Shown piece by piece: positions 9,538 to 18,082 of a stretch of 45,834 nucleotides of DNA. The stretch comes from an uncultured Cycloclasticus sp. GTDB taxonomy: Bacteria; Pseudomonadota; Gammaproteobacteria; Methylococcales; Cycloclasticaceae. The DNA is taken from positions 1 to 45,834 of the forward strand of contig CAJXOJ010000017.1 of the NCBI GenBank assembly GCA_913057515.1, given 5' to 3'. Position 1 is the stretch's first letter. Each line of letters begins with the position of its first letter. Made by a program: the position numbers and the translations under genes. The notes beneath the pieces were generated by a model that saw only the letters and a list, made by a program, of their open reading frames with translations, had not been told where the DNA came from and did no database searches.

Positions 9538-10440
9538 ATGATAAAAAACTCTCTTTCATCAAGCGCACGCATCACAACAACAGACAGCCAATCGCTAAGC
9601 TCAGGCCTAGTAGTGGATGACTACATTATTGAGCGTGTTATAGCTCAAGGTGGTTTCAGCACCGTGTATCTTGCTCGCCAACTCAAAGATCAGCAACAGG
9701 TAGCTATCAAAGAATACAAACCCGAACGGCTAACGAAACGTGATGGCTTGAATGTAGTACCGATTGACGCCACATCAGCAAAATTATTCCAGCGTGGACG
9801 CCAGTTATTCCTAAATGAAGCAACCTTATTAACGACCATAAAGCACCCTAATATTGTGAGTGTTCTGAATTTCTTTCTTAGCAACAACACCGCTTACTTA
9901 GTGATGAATTATGACTATGGGCATACCCTTGGTAATTGGCTGAAGAACTCCGATCATTTAGTAACAACTGAGTTTTTGCTGGCTGTTTTCCAGCCGGTAA
10001 TGAGGTGCATTAAAAACATGCATCATAGAGGGCTGTTACACCTTGATATTAAGCCAGATAATATTCTACTACGGCCCCCGAATAACCCTCTGATTCTTGA
10101 TTTTGGCTCTGCTCTGTCCTACAAGAACCTACAAAACCCCAGCTCACATAGCATGACCAAGGGTTACGCCTCACCCGAACAACATGATAAGCACTATAAA
10201 TTAGGTCCATGGAGTGATTGTTACGCAATAGGCGCCAGTATGCGTGCATGTTTAGACCGATCTCCGCCAATACTCTCAACCGACATCACAGCGCTTAGTG
10301 ATAGACCCTCTACTCACCAGCTCTACAAAAAGCGCATCGATGCAAAAATTCTCTATGCCATTGATTGGGCAATGCAAACATCGCCGGCTAAAAGACCACA
10401 AACTGTTGATGACCTACTGAACGCGACTCATTATCGTTAA
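9538..10440 (+). CDS. Orphan cytosolic Ser/Thr protein kinase
   Basis: Hanks-type kinase of 300 residues with no membrane segment. Motifs are complete: a degenerate glycine loop QGGFSTVY (37-44), the ATP-binding Lys58 in VAIKEY, catalytic HLDIKPDN (168-175), the metal-binding DFG (188-190) and the SPE motif in KGYASPEQ. The absence of a transmembrane or PASTA region suggests a soluble regulator of unknown targets. It sits between divergent yicC and rph. In many beta- and gammaproteobacteria this slot holds a kinase together with a PP2C phosphatase, and no phosphatase gene is present here. Function beyond kinase activity cannot be assigned. Confidence 0.9.
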   Translation: MIKNSLSSSARITTTDSQSLSSGLVVDDYIIERVIAQGGFSTVYLARQLKDQQQVAIKEYKPERLTKRDGLNVVPIDATSAKLFQRGRQLFLNEATLLTTIKHPNIVSVLNFFLSNNTAYLVMNYDYGHTLGNWLKNSDHLVTTEFLLAVFQPVMRCIKNMHHRGLLHLDIKPDNILLRPPNNPLILDFGSALSYKNLQNPSSHSMTKGYASPEQHDKHYKLGPWSDCYAIGASMRACLDRSPPILSTDITALSDRPSTHQLYKKRIDAKILYAIDWAMQTSPAKRPQTVDDLLNATHYR

Positions 10441-10558
10441 AATTCATTAATACAGCCATCCAATACAACCCTTCTTGGCCTATAATGCGCATACCCTCAA
10501 ATGTGCAATACTTCGTATTCCATTTCATCAAACATCTTTAATAGCTTTAGGAAAAAAC

Positions 10559-11275
10559 ATGAGACCCAGTGGACGCAAACCCGACCAACTCCGTGACGTA
10601 AAAATAACCACCAACTTTACAATTCACGCAGAAGGATCCGTATTAATTGCCTGTGGCGATACACAAGTACTATGCACAGCATCGGTGGAAAACCGTGTCC
10701 CAAGGTTTTTAAAAGACAAAAAACAAGGCTGGGTCACCGCAGAGTACGGCATGCTTCCACGTTCCACTCACAGCCGTATGGGTCGCGAAGCCGCTCGCGG
10801 CAAACAAAGTGGTCGTACGCAAGAAATTCAACGCTTAATTGGCCGCTCCTTACGAGCCGCCGTGAACCTAAACGCACTTGATGGCTATACAATAACGATC
10901 GACTGCGATGTTCTACAAGCCGATGGTGGAACACGTACTGCCTCTATAACCGGTAGTTTTATTGCACTCTCTTTGGCCGTTGAAAAGTTAATTGCTGATA
11001 AAAAAATCAAGAAAAACCCCATTCATGGTCAAATTGCCGCCGTCTCTGTGGGCATCTATAACGGCGTACCTGTGCTGGATTTGGACTACCCTGAAGATTC
11101 AGAAGCGGAAACTGATATGAACGTTATCATGAATGAAGCCGGTGCATTCATCGAAGTTCAAGGCACAGCTGAAGGACACGCATTCCGTCGTGAAGAACTG
11201 GATGACATGTTAAACCTTGCCGCATCAGGTATCAGTGAATTAATGCAGAAACAGCGTGACGCATTAGCAACATGA
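10559..11275 (+). CDS. rph: Ribonuclease PH
   Basis: Phosphorolytic 3'-5' exonuclease that trims tRNA 3' ends. I start at the ATG of [13 protein letters not shown], the invariant family N-terminus, with TAGGA ribosome site about eight bases upstream. The frame is open 28 codons further (to 10475) but that extension resembles no RNase PH. The product is 238 residues. Motifs: [14 protein letters not shown], the phosphate-binding GGTR block, and [15 protein letters not shown] with catalytic Asp residues. The C-terminus is intact, unlike the frameshifted gene of E. coli K-12. It overlaps rdgB by four bases (ATGA). Confidence 0.96.
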   Translation: MRPSGRKPDQLRDVKITTNFTIHAEGSVLIACGDTQVLCTASVENRVPRFLKDKKQGWVTAEYGMLPRSTHSRMGREAARGKQSGRTQEIQRLIGRSLRAAVNLNALDGYTITIDCDVLQADGGTRTASITGSFIALSLAVEKLIADKKIKKNPIHGQIAAVSVGIYNGVPVLDLDYPEDSEAETDMNVIMNEAGAFIEVQGTAEGHAFRREELDDMLNLAASGISELMQKQRDALAT

Positions 11276-11889
11276 GCCAACAGATCGTTCTTGCCAGTGG
11301 CAACAAAGGCAAAATAGCAGAAATTCAGGCTATTCTCAGCCAACAAGCGATTGAGGTACTTCCTCAATCGCGCTTTGATGTGCCGGAGGCTGATGAAACC
11401 GGCAGCACGTTTATTGAAAATGCCATCATTAAGGCAAGACATGCTGCAAAAATCTCTGGTCTACCCGCTATTGCAGACGACTCAGGCTTAGAGGTAGATG
11501 CACTTAATGGCAAGCCTGGCGTGTATTCTGCAAGGTATGCTGGTCTACCATCTGACGATAAAAAAAACACACTTAAATTACTACAGGCATTAGAAAACAT
11601 GCCTGCCGAGAAACGTTCTGCACGATTTCACTGTGTGATGGTTTTTATGGCTCACGCCGATGACCCCTCACCATTAATAACTCATGGAGTTTGGGAGGGG
11701 TGTATTGCGGATCAAGCGTCTGGTAAAAACGGCTTTGGTTACGACCCCGTCTTTTATGTCCCTGATTATCAATGCATGTCGGCTGAACTTGATTCATCAG
11801 TCAAAAATAACATCAGTCATCGCGCTCAGGCACTTAACCAGCTGCTGCCGCAAATTTCCGAATACTTTAGCAAGTTGTATGGACACTGA
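11272..11889 (+). CDS. rdgB: dITP/XTP pyrophosphatase (non-canonical NTPase)
   Basis: Ham1/RdgB house-cleaning enzyme that hydrolyses dITP, ITP and XTP to keep deaminated purines out of DNA and RNA. The 205 residues show [10 protein letters not shown] near the start, [17 protein letters not shown], and the C-terminal GYDPVFYVP and SHRAQAL substrate motifs. The start overlaps the rph stop and the end overlaps the hemW start by 11 bases, so the three genes are translationally coupled. Confidence 0.96.
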   Translation: MSQQIVLASGNKGKIAEIQAILSQQAIEVLPQSRFDVPEADETGSTFIENAIIKARHAAKISGLPAIADDSGLEVDALNGKPGVYSARYAGLPSDDKKNTLKLLQALENMPAEKRSARFHCVMVFMAHADDPSPLITHGVWEGCIADQASGKNGFGYDPVFYVPDYQCMSAELDSSVKNNISHRAQALNQLLPQISEYFSKLYGH

Positions 11890-13027
11890 TTCGCTCGACT
11901 ATAGCCTCTACATTCATATTCCTTGGTGCGTAAAGAAGTGCCCCTATTGCGACTTTAACTCACACGAAAAAAATGCGGGTGATAGTGAAGAGGGCTATGT
12001 AGATGCGCTTATTAAGGACCTTTCCAAGGAGGCCCAAAAAGTTACCAACCGAACACTAAAAAGCATTTTCATTGGCGGTGGCACACCTAGCCTCTTCTCT
12101 GCCAGTAGTATTGAGCGGATTCTTAGCGCAGTTCAGCAAACACTAACTATTGGTGATGACATTGAAATTACCTTAGAGGCGAACCCTGGTACCGCCGAAG
12201 CGGAGAAATTTTCGGCTTTCTATAGCCTTGGCATTAATCGTCTATCGATTGGCGTTCAAAGCTTTAATGATCATCAGCTACAACGACTAGGGCGTATTCA
12301 CGATGCTAAACAAGCACATCGATCTATCCAATTAGCGCAAAAAGCAGGCTTTGAACGCATTAACCTCGATTTGATGTTTGGCTTACCTCAGCAAAGCCTT
12401 GAACAAGCAGTTAACGATGTTGATTTGGCCTTAGCCTATCAAACAGGTCACCTTTCTCACTATCAATTAACCCTCGAGAAAAATACTTTATTTTATAAGC
12501 ACCCACCCATCTTGCCGCATGATGAACTAATCTGGGATATGCAAACAGCCTGTCAAAGCCAAATCGAAAAATCACTCAGTCAATATGAAGTATCTGCCTA
12601 TGCGGCGGCAGGGCAACAGTCTCGGCATAACCTTAATTACTGGCAATTTGGTGATTATATTGGCATTGGTGCTGGCGCCCATGGAAAAATCAGCCATAAG
12701 CAAGGCGACATTTCTCGTTATTGGAAGAAAAAACAACCGCGAGAATATACAAGCTTTGCCGGTACGCCCTCTGTCATAGGTGGCTATAGCACCGTCAAAG
12801 CCACCGAGTTACCGTTTGAGTTTATGATGAACGCACTACGCTTAAAAAAGGGCTTTACACTCGACCAGTATCAACGCCGGACCCAGCTGGAAGCTGCTAG
12901 TGTACAAATGACATTAGATTCGTTAATTGATAAAAACTTACTGCAGCTTAATGACTCCAGCTATCGCTGTACTGAACAAGGCTGGAATTTCTTAAATGAT
13001 ACCGTAGAACACTTTCTACCCGCGTAA
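11879..13027 (+). CDS. hemW: Radical SAM haem chaperone HemW
   Basis: HemW binds haem and is thought to insert it into respiratory enzymes; older annotation calls it HemN-like coproporphyrinogen oxidase. The CxxxCxxC cluster is in YIHIPWCVKKCPYCDFNSH close to the N-terminus, followed by FIGGGTPSL and the NLNYW region typical of HemW. I take the ATG at 11879, giving 382 residues. The open frame reaches 11684, but that part would lie wholly over rdgB in another frame. The gene abuts the CPXCG gene, sharing one base. Confidence 0.94.
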   Translation: MDTDSLDYSLYIHIPWCVKKCPYCDFNSHEKNAGDSEEGYVDALIKDLSKEAQKVTNRTLKSIFIGGGTPSLFSASSIERILSAVQQTLTIGDDIEITLEANPGTAEAEKFSAFYSLGINRLSIGVQSFNDHQLQRLGRIHDAKQAHRSIQLAQKAGFERINLDLMFGLPQQSLEQAVNDVDLALAYQTGHLSHYQLTLEKNTLFYKHPPILPHDELIWDMQTACQSQIEKSLSQYEVSAYAAAGQQSRHNLNYWQFGDYIGIGAGAHGKISHKQGDISRYWKKKQPREYTSFAGTPSVIGGYSTVKATELPFEFMMNALRLKKGFTLDQYQRRTQLEAASVQMTLDSLIDKNLLQLNDSSYRCTEQGWNFLNDTVEHFLPA

Positions 13028-13224
13028 TGAGCGAGCTATTAATTAATCAAACTTACCAATGCCCGTACTGCGGTGAAGTAATCGACACGTTAATCGACAC
13101 CTCCCAAGGTAACCATCAGACTGTTGAAGACTGCTCTGTTTGTTGCTGCCCTATTGAATTAAACATAGAGCTAGGCGATATCGACCAAAAAGTAAAACTA
13201 ACAGCTCGCTCCGACTCTGAATAA
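13027..13224 (+). CDS. CPXCG-motif cysteine-rich zinc-ribbon protein
   Basis: Small 65-residue protein of the Cys-rich CPXCG family with unknown function. It contains QCPYCGE (Cys12, Cys15) and EDCSVCCCPIE (Cys36, 39, 40, 41), which together could form a zinc ribbon. Its ATG overlaps the hemW stop (TAATG), so it is co-translated with hemW. Confidence 0.88.
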   Translation: MSELLINQTYQCPYCGEVIDTLIDTSQGNHQTVEDCSVCCCPIELNIELGDIDQKVKLTARSDSE

Positions 13225-13244
13225 AATGAAACTAACGATTTTAT

Positions 13245-13258
13245 TTCGTTTAAACGAA
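13245..13258. repeat. Perfect 14-base palindrome upstream of pyrE
   Basis: TTCGTTTAAACGAA is a perfect inverted repeat in the 86-base gap between the CPXCG gene and pyrE. A TATAAA element follows at about 13274, so it could be an operator overlapping the pyrE promoter. No T-run follows it, so it is not a standard terminator. No regulator can be named. Confidence 0.4.
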
Positions 13259-13310
13259 CCCTGTAGCTTTTGAGTATAAAATAACCACACATTAACCCGG
13301 ACATCCATCC

Positions 13311-13952
13311 ATGAAAAATTACAAACACGAGTTTATTGAATTTGCACTGCAATGCGACGCACTAAAATTCGGAGAATTCACTCTAAAATCTGGTCGAGTA
13401 AGCCCTTACTTTTTTAACACCGGCTTATTTAACACCGGCTATCGTTTACGCAAATTAGGCCATTTTTACGCGCAGGCATTGGCCGATTCCGGCATGGACT
13501 GCGATATTTTATATGGCCCTGCCTATAAGGGCATCCCTCTTGTTTGCGCTGTTTCTATTGGCTTATCTGAAATATCTAACAAAGACATTCCCTATGTTTT
13601 TAACCGCAAAGAAGTAAAAGACCACGGTGAAGGCGGCTTATTAGTAGGATCAGAACTCAAAGGCAACGCTGTTATTGTAGATGATGTCATTAGCGCTGGC
13701 ACCTCTGTTAGAGAATCTGTCGACATTATTCGCGCTGAGAATGCGATTGCATCTGGCGTTCTAATAGCACTTAACCGACAAGAAAAAGGCCGCGGTGAAA
13801 CCTCTGCGATTGATGACGTGGAGGAAAGCTATGGCTTTAAGGTGGCCTCTATTATTTGCTTAGAAGATATCGTTAGCTATCTTGAAAAATCTGATAATGC
13901 AGCGCACTTAAGTGCAATTATAAATTATCAAAAAACGTATGGAACGAACTAG
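13311..13952 (+). CDS. pyrE: Orotate phosphoribosyltransferase
   Basis: Joins orotate to PRPP to make OMP in pyrimidine synthesis. The 213 residues include the N-terminal [14 protein letters not shown] block, GPAYKGIPL, the [12 protein letters not shown] loop and the PRPP motif [12 protein letters not shown]. The length equals the common bacterial form. Its stop codon overlaps the stop of the convergent hypothetical gene. Confidence 0.97.
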   Translation: MKNYKHEFIEFALQCDALKFGEFTLKSGRVSPYFFNTGLFNTGYRLRKLGHFYAQALADSGMDCDILYGPAYKGIPLVCAVSIGLSEISNKDIPYVFNRKEVKDHGEGGLLVGSELKGNAVIVDDVISAGTSVRESVDIIRAENAIASGVLIALNRQEKGRGETSAIDDVEESYGFKVASIICLEDIVSYLEKSDNAAHLSAIINYQKTYGTN

Positions 13953-14248
13953 CCACCACCACGTTGAAACTTGAGCAAGAATAATGTCATAAATTTTTCT
14001 TGCTCATCATCACCCATGTTAGAAAAGTCAAAACTAAGCGGTAATATCGGTAATTTTACTGAACCAAAACGGCGCATGCTTTCATCACCCATAGAAACAT
14101 TAACCGATTGATTAAAATAGAAAAATGCAACTAGATTACCTTCGTGCGAATACTGCAGCTTATCTTGACTTTCTAGGAGAGTAAGGAAGTCTTGACGGGA
14201 AAAACCCATCTCTAATGAAAATTGTTTTGCTTTAAATAACGTCATCAC
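13949..14248 (-). CDS. Hypothetical 99-residue protein
   Basis: I do not recognise this protein. It starts [21 protein letters not shown] (or at the second Met), has no Cys, no membrane segment and no signal peptide. It has a hydrophobic-aromatic central strand pattern ([12 protein letters not shown]) and an acidic region (MGDDEQEKF) before a short GGG tail. Its composition resembles its neighbours, and it ends on the pyrE stop. The next gene upstream on this strand is the polyferredoxin, separated by 213 bases with two hairpins, so it is probably not strongly co-transcribed. Real-gene status is likely from length and lack of a better reading on the other strand. Confidence 0.6.
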   Translation of the reverse strand: MMTLFKAKQFSLEMGFSRQDFLTLLESQDKLQYSHEGNLVAFFYFNQSVNVSMGDESMRRFGSVKLPILPLSFDFSNMGDDEQEKFMTLFLLKFQRGGG

Positions 14249-14284
14249 AAAAAAAATTAAACTTCACCACTACTGATGAACAAC

Positions 14285-14311
14285 GGCCTATCTATTAATA
14301 ATAGATAGGCC
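14285..14311. repeat. Perfect 13-bp inverted repeat (hairpin A)
   Basis: Arms 14285-14297 (GGCCTATCTATTA) and 14299-14311 are exact reverse complements around one base. Neither side is followed by a T-run, so a classic intrinsic terminator is not supported. It lies in the gap downstream of the ferredoxin gene and upstream of the hypothetical gene, both on the minus strand. It could be an mRNA-stabilising 3' hairpin or a protein-binding site. Confidence 0.6.
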
Positions 14312-14355
14312 CATTCTTGCACTCAAAATATAAGGCATCCATCTCTCAAGACGTT

Positions 14356-14385
14356 TTTACCTGAACTACTTGTAGTTCAGGTAAA
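14356..14385. repeat. Perfect 14-bp inverted repeat (hairpin B)
   Basis: Arms 14356-14369 (TTTACCTGAACTAC) and 14372-14385 pair without mismatch around a TT loop. It is unrelated in sequence to hairpin A, 44 bases away. The flanks read gttt on one side and cagg on the other, so there is no U-tract in either direction. Confidence 0.6.
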
Positions 14386-14413
14386 CAGGAGGGTGCTTAA
14401 TTCACTTTATTTG

Positions 14414-14452
14414 TAAAACAGATAGCTCTTAAATGCTCATCTACTTATCTGT
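14414..14452 (-). terminator. Weak terminator-like hairpin after the ferredoxin gene
   Basis: On the minus strand, ten bases past the ferredoxin stop, ACAGATA pairs with TATCTGT across a long loop and is followed by TTTT. The stem is short and AT-rich, so termination would be inefficient. Confidence 0.3.
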
Positions 14453-14461
14453 ACACTGTTT

Positions 14462-14929
14462 TTATTTTGCAGGTATCGCCTTCGCAGCGTAGTCTTTCAT
14501 TTTGTCATAACCCGTCCAGTTTGAATCTTGAAAAGTAATTGCGCTCGTTGGACAGGCTTTTGAACACTCAGGGTCTCCTCCACAAAGGTCACATTTGATA
14601 ACTTTTCCACTATCGGCATTGTAATTAACTGTTCCAAATGGGCAGGCAATCGTACAAACTTTACAACCCACACAAAGGTCATTGACGATTTCTTTTGCGC
14701 CAGTCGTTTTATTTAGTTGGATCGCCTCCACAGGGCAAGCGTGCATACACCAAGCTTCATCACACTGAGTACAGGTATAAGGCACAAAGATACCTTCTTC
14801 ATGAAATGGGAAGATTTTAATTCTTGACTTAGCTGGGTTAAAAACCCCTTCAGCCTCATAAGAACAGGCCATTTCACATTGCAAACAACCTGTACATTTA
14901 TTTGCATCAATAACTAAAGACATTTGCAT
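14462..14929 (-). CDS. Polyferredoxin with four [4Fe-4S] sites (oxidoreductase electron-transfer subunit type)
   Basis: 155-residue iron-sulfur protein with 16 cluster Cys in four groups: 12/15/18/22, 53/56/61/65, 86/89/92/96 and 113/116/122/126. This is the HycB/CooF/DmsB-like arrangement used by small electron-transfer subunits of molybdenum or tungsten enzymes, including aldehyde ferredoxin oxidoreductases. No signal peptide or Tat motif is present, so it is cytoplasmic. A strong AGGAGG ribosome site precedes the first ATG by five bases. It lies 111 bases downstream of moaA on the same strand. No catalytic subunit is next to it, so the partner is unknown. Confidence 0.85.
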   Translation of the reverse strand: MQMSLVIDANKCTGCLQCEMACSYEAEGVFNPAKSRIKIFPFHEEGIFVPYTCTQCDEAWCMHACPVEAIQLNKTTGAKEIVNDLCVGCKVCTIACPFGTVNYNADSGKVIKCDLCGGDPECSKACPTSAITFQDSNWTGYDKMKDYAAKAIPAK

Positions 14930-15040
14930 AACACCCTCCTGTGGGTTCTATTTATTTTTAATAAGGCTAACAAAAACTTTTACACAGTGTGCATAAGCTT
15001 TGTTTAGACTGATAATTTCAGCCTATAGTTTAACTCAACT

Positions 15041-16057
15041 TTAACCACCTGTTACACTCATATGACGAAAGATAACAGGTTGTTCAGTAATATCAAAATC
15101 GTGCCCTTTCGGTTTTATCTCCATCGACTCAATAAGAGCTTGTTTTACTTTATTTAAATCCGTAGGGTTTGACCTTAAGACTCGCTTTAAATCCATCGAG
15201 TGCTCCTGACCTAAGCATAATAATAACAAGCCTGATGCTGTTACACGTACTCGGTTGCAGGTATCACAAAAATTATGGCTATGCGGTGAAATAAAACCTA
15301 CCGAATTATCGTAACCCTTAACGCTGTAATAGCGTGCCGGCCCACCTGTATCTTTAGTGCTCGACACTAGGTCAAACTGTGTTTCTATATCATTTTTAAT
15401 GTCGTCACTTGAATAATAAGCCTCTTCTCGTGAGTGACTATCGATAGCGCCTAATGGCATTTCTTCAATAAAGCTGATATCAAGCCCTTCCTGCATGGCA
15501 TATTGGACTAGGTTGTTGACTTCATCATGATTTCTATTTTTTAAAATCACGGCATTTAACTTAATTTTTTCAAACCCTGCTTTCTTCGCAGCTTGTATTC
15601 CTTCAAGCACTGCATTCAAGTCACCCACGCGTGTTACTTTTTTGAATTTTTCTGCATCCAAGCTATCTAGGCTAATATTAATCCTTTTAACACCCGCTTC
15701 TTTTAACGGCTGCGCCAACTTTACTAATTGCGAACCATTTGTCGTAATAACAAGCTCATCTAGCCCTTCTAATTTAGCAACATCGGCTAACATATTGACG
15801 ATATCTTTTCGTACCAACGGCTCTCCGCCTGTAATACGAATTTTCGTTACCCCTAACTCAACAAATGCTTTTGAGAGGCGAGTTATTTCCTCTAAGGTCA
15901 GCACTTGTTCACGCGGCAAGAACTCCATGTCTTCGCTCATGCAATAAACACAACGAAAATCACAACGATCCGTGACTGAAATCCGGACATAGGTTACTTG
16001 TCGACCGAATTTATCGATTAACTTATTGGTATTGATAGTAGGTGATGTGACACTCAT
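15041..16057 (-). CDS. moaA: GTP 3',8-cyclase MoaA (molybdenum cofactor)
   Basis: Radical-SAM enzyme that starts molybdenum cofactor synthesis from GTP. The 338-residue product has the N-terminal cluster Cys32, Cys36, Cys39 in RCDFRCVYCM. It has ITGGEPLVRKD for SAM binding, the second cluster in NFCDTCNRVRVTASG with a later Cys, and the conserved C-terminal Gly-Gly. No other moa gene is in the window. It is divergent from the ABC importer and upstream of the polyferredoxin. Confidence 0.96.
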   Translation of the reverse strand: MSVTSPTINTNKLIDKFGRQVTYVRISVTDRCDFRCVYCMSEDMEFLPREQVLTLEEITRLSKAFVELGVTKIRITGGEPLVRKDIVNMLADVAKLEGLDELVITTNGSQLVKLAQPLKEAGVKRINISLDSLDAEKFKKVTRVGDLNAVLEGIQAAKKAGFEKIKLNAVILKNRNHDEVNNLVQYAMQEGLDISFIEEMPLGAIDSHSREEAYYSSDDIKNDIETQFDLVSSTKDTGGPARYYSVKGYDNSVGFISPHSHNFCDTCNRVRVTASGLLLLCLGQEHSMDLKRVLRSNPTDLNKVKQALIESMEIKPKGHDFDITEQPVIFRHMSVTGG

Positions 16058-16315
16058 GCGAATAAATTACAGTCCTATTTAGCGCTGGTTTCTCAAAAAA
16101 CTAGCTGGCTTAAGGCAAAACATTTGAAACTCTAAAGCTTTACCCATTAATAACACACCTTACCGCACATTAATTTTCTAGGTCAACGATTAGTTCGCTG
16201 ACTCACTAAGCCCTATCATTTCATATCTAACTGACAGTTGCTTATATTAATAAAATTTGAGGTAAACTTAAGCACAAGCAATGCGCTAACTAAACCTGAT
16301 GCCTCTTTCAAATAT

Positions 16316-17305
16316 ATGCAACGATTACACAAAAAGTGCTTAACAACTTTTCTCACCCTTATCGCTCTCTTTCTTGTTTTTAGTGACGGCATTGCTGAAG
16401 GTAAACCACCCATTAAAATTGCGGCCCTTAAGTTTGGCACCGTTAACTGGACCTTAGAGACAATCAAAAAAAATGGCTTAGACCACAAATATGGGTTTGA
16501 GCTTATTATTCAACCCTTGGCCAATAGTCAGGCTGGAAAAATCGCATTACAGGCTAATGCCGCTGATATCATCGTTTCGGATTGGACATGGGTGGCACGT
16601 CAGCGTGGGTTTTCCACTGATTATTTATTTGCACCTTATTCTAGTTCTGCTGGCTCATTAATGGTGCCTCCCCATTCGCCTATTAGATCACTGCAAGACC
16701 TCTCCAATAAAAGGCTCGGTATTGCAGGCGGTGTACTTGATAAAAATTGGCTATTGCTACAGGCTTTAGCAGTACAAGAAAACATACACCTGCCATCAGA
16801 TAATAATAAAGTTTTTGGCGCGCCTCCACTCCTAAACAACCTTATAAAACAAGATCAGTTAGATGCTCTAATCAATTATTGGCATTACAGTGCTCGGCTA
16901 AAAGCAGAAGGTTACCGAGAGCTTATCAATACTCATGAAATCATACGCCAGTTGGGTATCGATCAAACCGTCCCAATACTAGGCTATGTTTTCAAAGAGC
17001 AATGGGCTATTTCAAATACTAAAAGTTTGAATCAGTTTTTAATTGCCAGCGCTGATGCCGCAATCTTACTGTGCTCATCAGATAAACATTGGAACGCCAT
17101 CGCGCCTTTAACTAGAACAGATGATGAACAAACACAACAGTTATTACGAACACATTATTGCAAGGGGCGAATAACGGCCTTTACCGAAGAAGAAAAACAA
17201 GCCATCGCTGATATTTATTCGATATTGGCTGTTACTGGTGGCGAAAAGCTAGTCGGCTCTGTCAAGCAATTAGACCCCCAGATGTTTTGGCATGCTCCTC
17301 AATAA
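16316..17305 (+). CDS. ABC importer substrate-binding protein, NitT/TauT type
   Basis: Periplasmic binding protein of the nitrate/sulfonate/taurine-type family. The start at 16316 gives MQRLHKKCL plus a hydrophobic stretch to about residue 24, a convincing signal peptide. The open frame to 16238 adds 26 residues in front that would disrupt it. There is no good ribosome site at either start. The mature part begins PIKIAALKFGTVNWTL and includes ADIIVSDWTWVARQR and LGIAGGVLDKNW, fitting the SsuA/TauA fold. The substrate cannot be told from sequence; sulfonates, nitrate, pyrimidine precursors or others are possible. The permease starts 26 bases downstream. Confidence 0.85.
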   Translation: MQRLHKKCLTTFLTLIALFLVFSDGIAEGKPPIKIAALKFGTVNWTLETIKKNGLDHKYGFELIIQPLANSQAGKIALQANAADIIVSDWTWVARQRGFSTDYLFAPYSSSAGSLMVPPHSPIRSLQDLSNKRLGIAGGVLDKNWLLLQALAVQENIHLPSDNNKVFGAPPLLNNLIKQDQLDALINYWHYSARLKAEGYRELINTHEIIRQLGIDQTVPILGYVFKEQWAISNTKSLNQFLIASADAAILLCSSDKHWNAIAPLTRTDDEQTQQLLRTHYCKGRITAFTEEEKQAIADIYSILAVTGGEKLVGSVKQLDPQMFWHAPQ

Positions 17306-17331
17306 CTCACTAACGTAGGTTTCTCCTTCTA

Positions 17332-18075
17332 ATGCCACGTTCTTCATTTTTAAACTCTACACTTTCACTAGGGCTAATGCTTTTAATTTGGCAGTTAACC
17401 GCCTCAACAATAAACAGCCCTGTTTTGCCCTCGCCCCTATTGGTTTTCAACAATCTATTAAATGCTATTCAAACCGGTGAATTACCACGGCACCTTGGAA
17501 TAACTTTATATCGATTAACGATCAGTTTTTTCCTTGCCATGTTTCTTGGAACCGCGATAGGACTTATTCTTGGACGGCATAAAGAACTTAATCTTTTTTT
17601 TGATAGCTGGTTAATTATTTTGCTAAATGTGCCTGCACTGGTCACCATTATCCTATGCTATATCTGGTTTGGTTTAGTTGAAACAGCCGCTATTGTTGCC
17701 GTTGTCATCAATAAACTCCCTAATGTGATTGTGACAATAAGAGAAGGTGCTCGCAATCTTGATACTCAGCTATTAGAGATGGCAAGCGCTTACCGATTTA
17801 GTCCCGCCAGCACTTTGTTTCACGTCATTTTGCCCCAGCTGTACCCATATATCATGGCTTCTGCCAGAACAGGGCTCGCTCTCATCTGGAAGATTATTTT
17901 AGTCGTAGAAATGCTCGGCAGAAGTGATGGCATGGGTTTTCAAATTCATTTGTTTTTTCAACTCTTTGATATCACCAGTATCCTGGCTTATACCGTTTCT
18001 TTCATTATTATTATTCAGCTCATCGAAGTGGCTATTTTAAAACCCCTAGATCAACGATCTCAACGCTGGAAATAA
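17332..18075 (+). CDS. ABC importer permease, NitT/TauT (SsuC/TauC) type
   Basis: Inner-membrane permease of 247 residues with about six hydrophobic segments. It carries the EAA-type coupling region EMASAYRFSPASTLFHVILP followed by QLYPYIMASARTGLALIWK, typical of SsuC/TauC. It follows the binding-protein gene by 26 bases and precedes the ATPase by seven, so the three form one operon and one transporter. Confidence 0.9.
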   Translation: MPRSSFLNSTLSLGLMLLIWQLTASTINSPVLPSPLLVFNNLLNAIQTGELPRHLGITLYRLTISFFLAMFLGTAIGLILGRHKELNLFFDSWLIILLNVPALVTIILCYIWFGLVETAAIVAVVINKLPNVIVTIREGARNLDTQLLEMASAYRFSPASTLFHVILPQLYPYIMASARTGLALIWKIILVVEMLGRSDGMGFQIHLFFQLFDITSILAYTVSFIIIIQLIEVAILKPLDQRSQRWK

Positions 18076-18082
18076 CTGAGCT

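Noticed and set aside
11684-11878. Extended N-terminus for hemW
   Set aside because: It lies inside rdgB in another frame; the HemW-type N-terminus begins at 11879.
14285-14385. Hairpins A and B as intrinsic terminators
   Set aside because: Neither is followed by a T-run on either strand.
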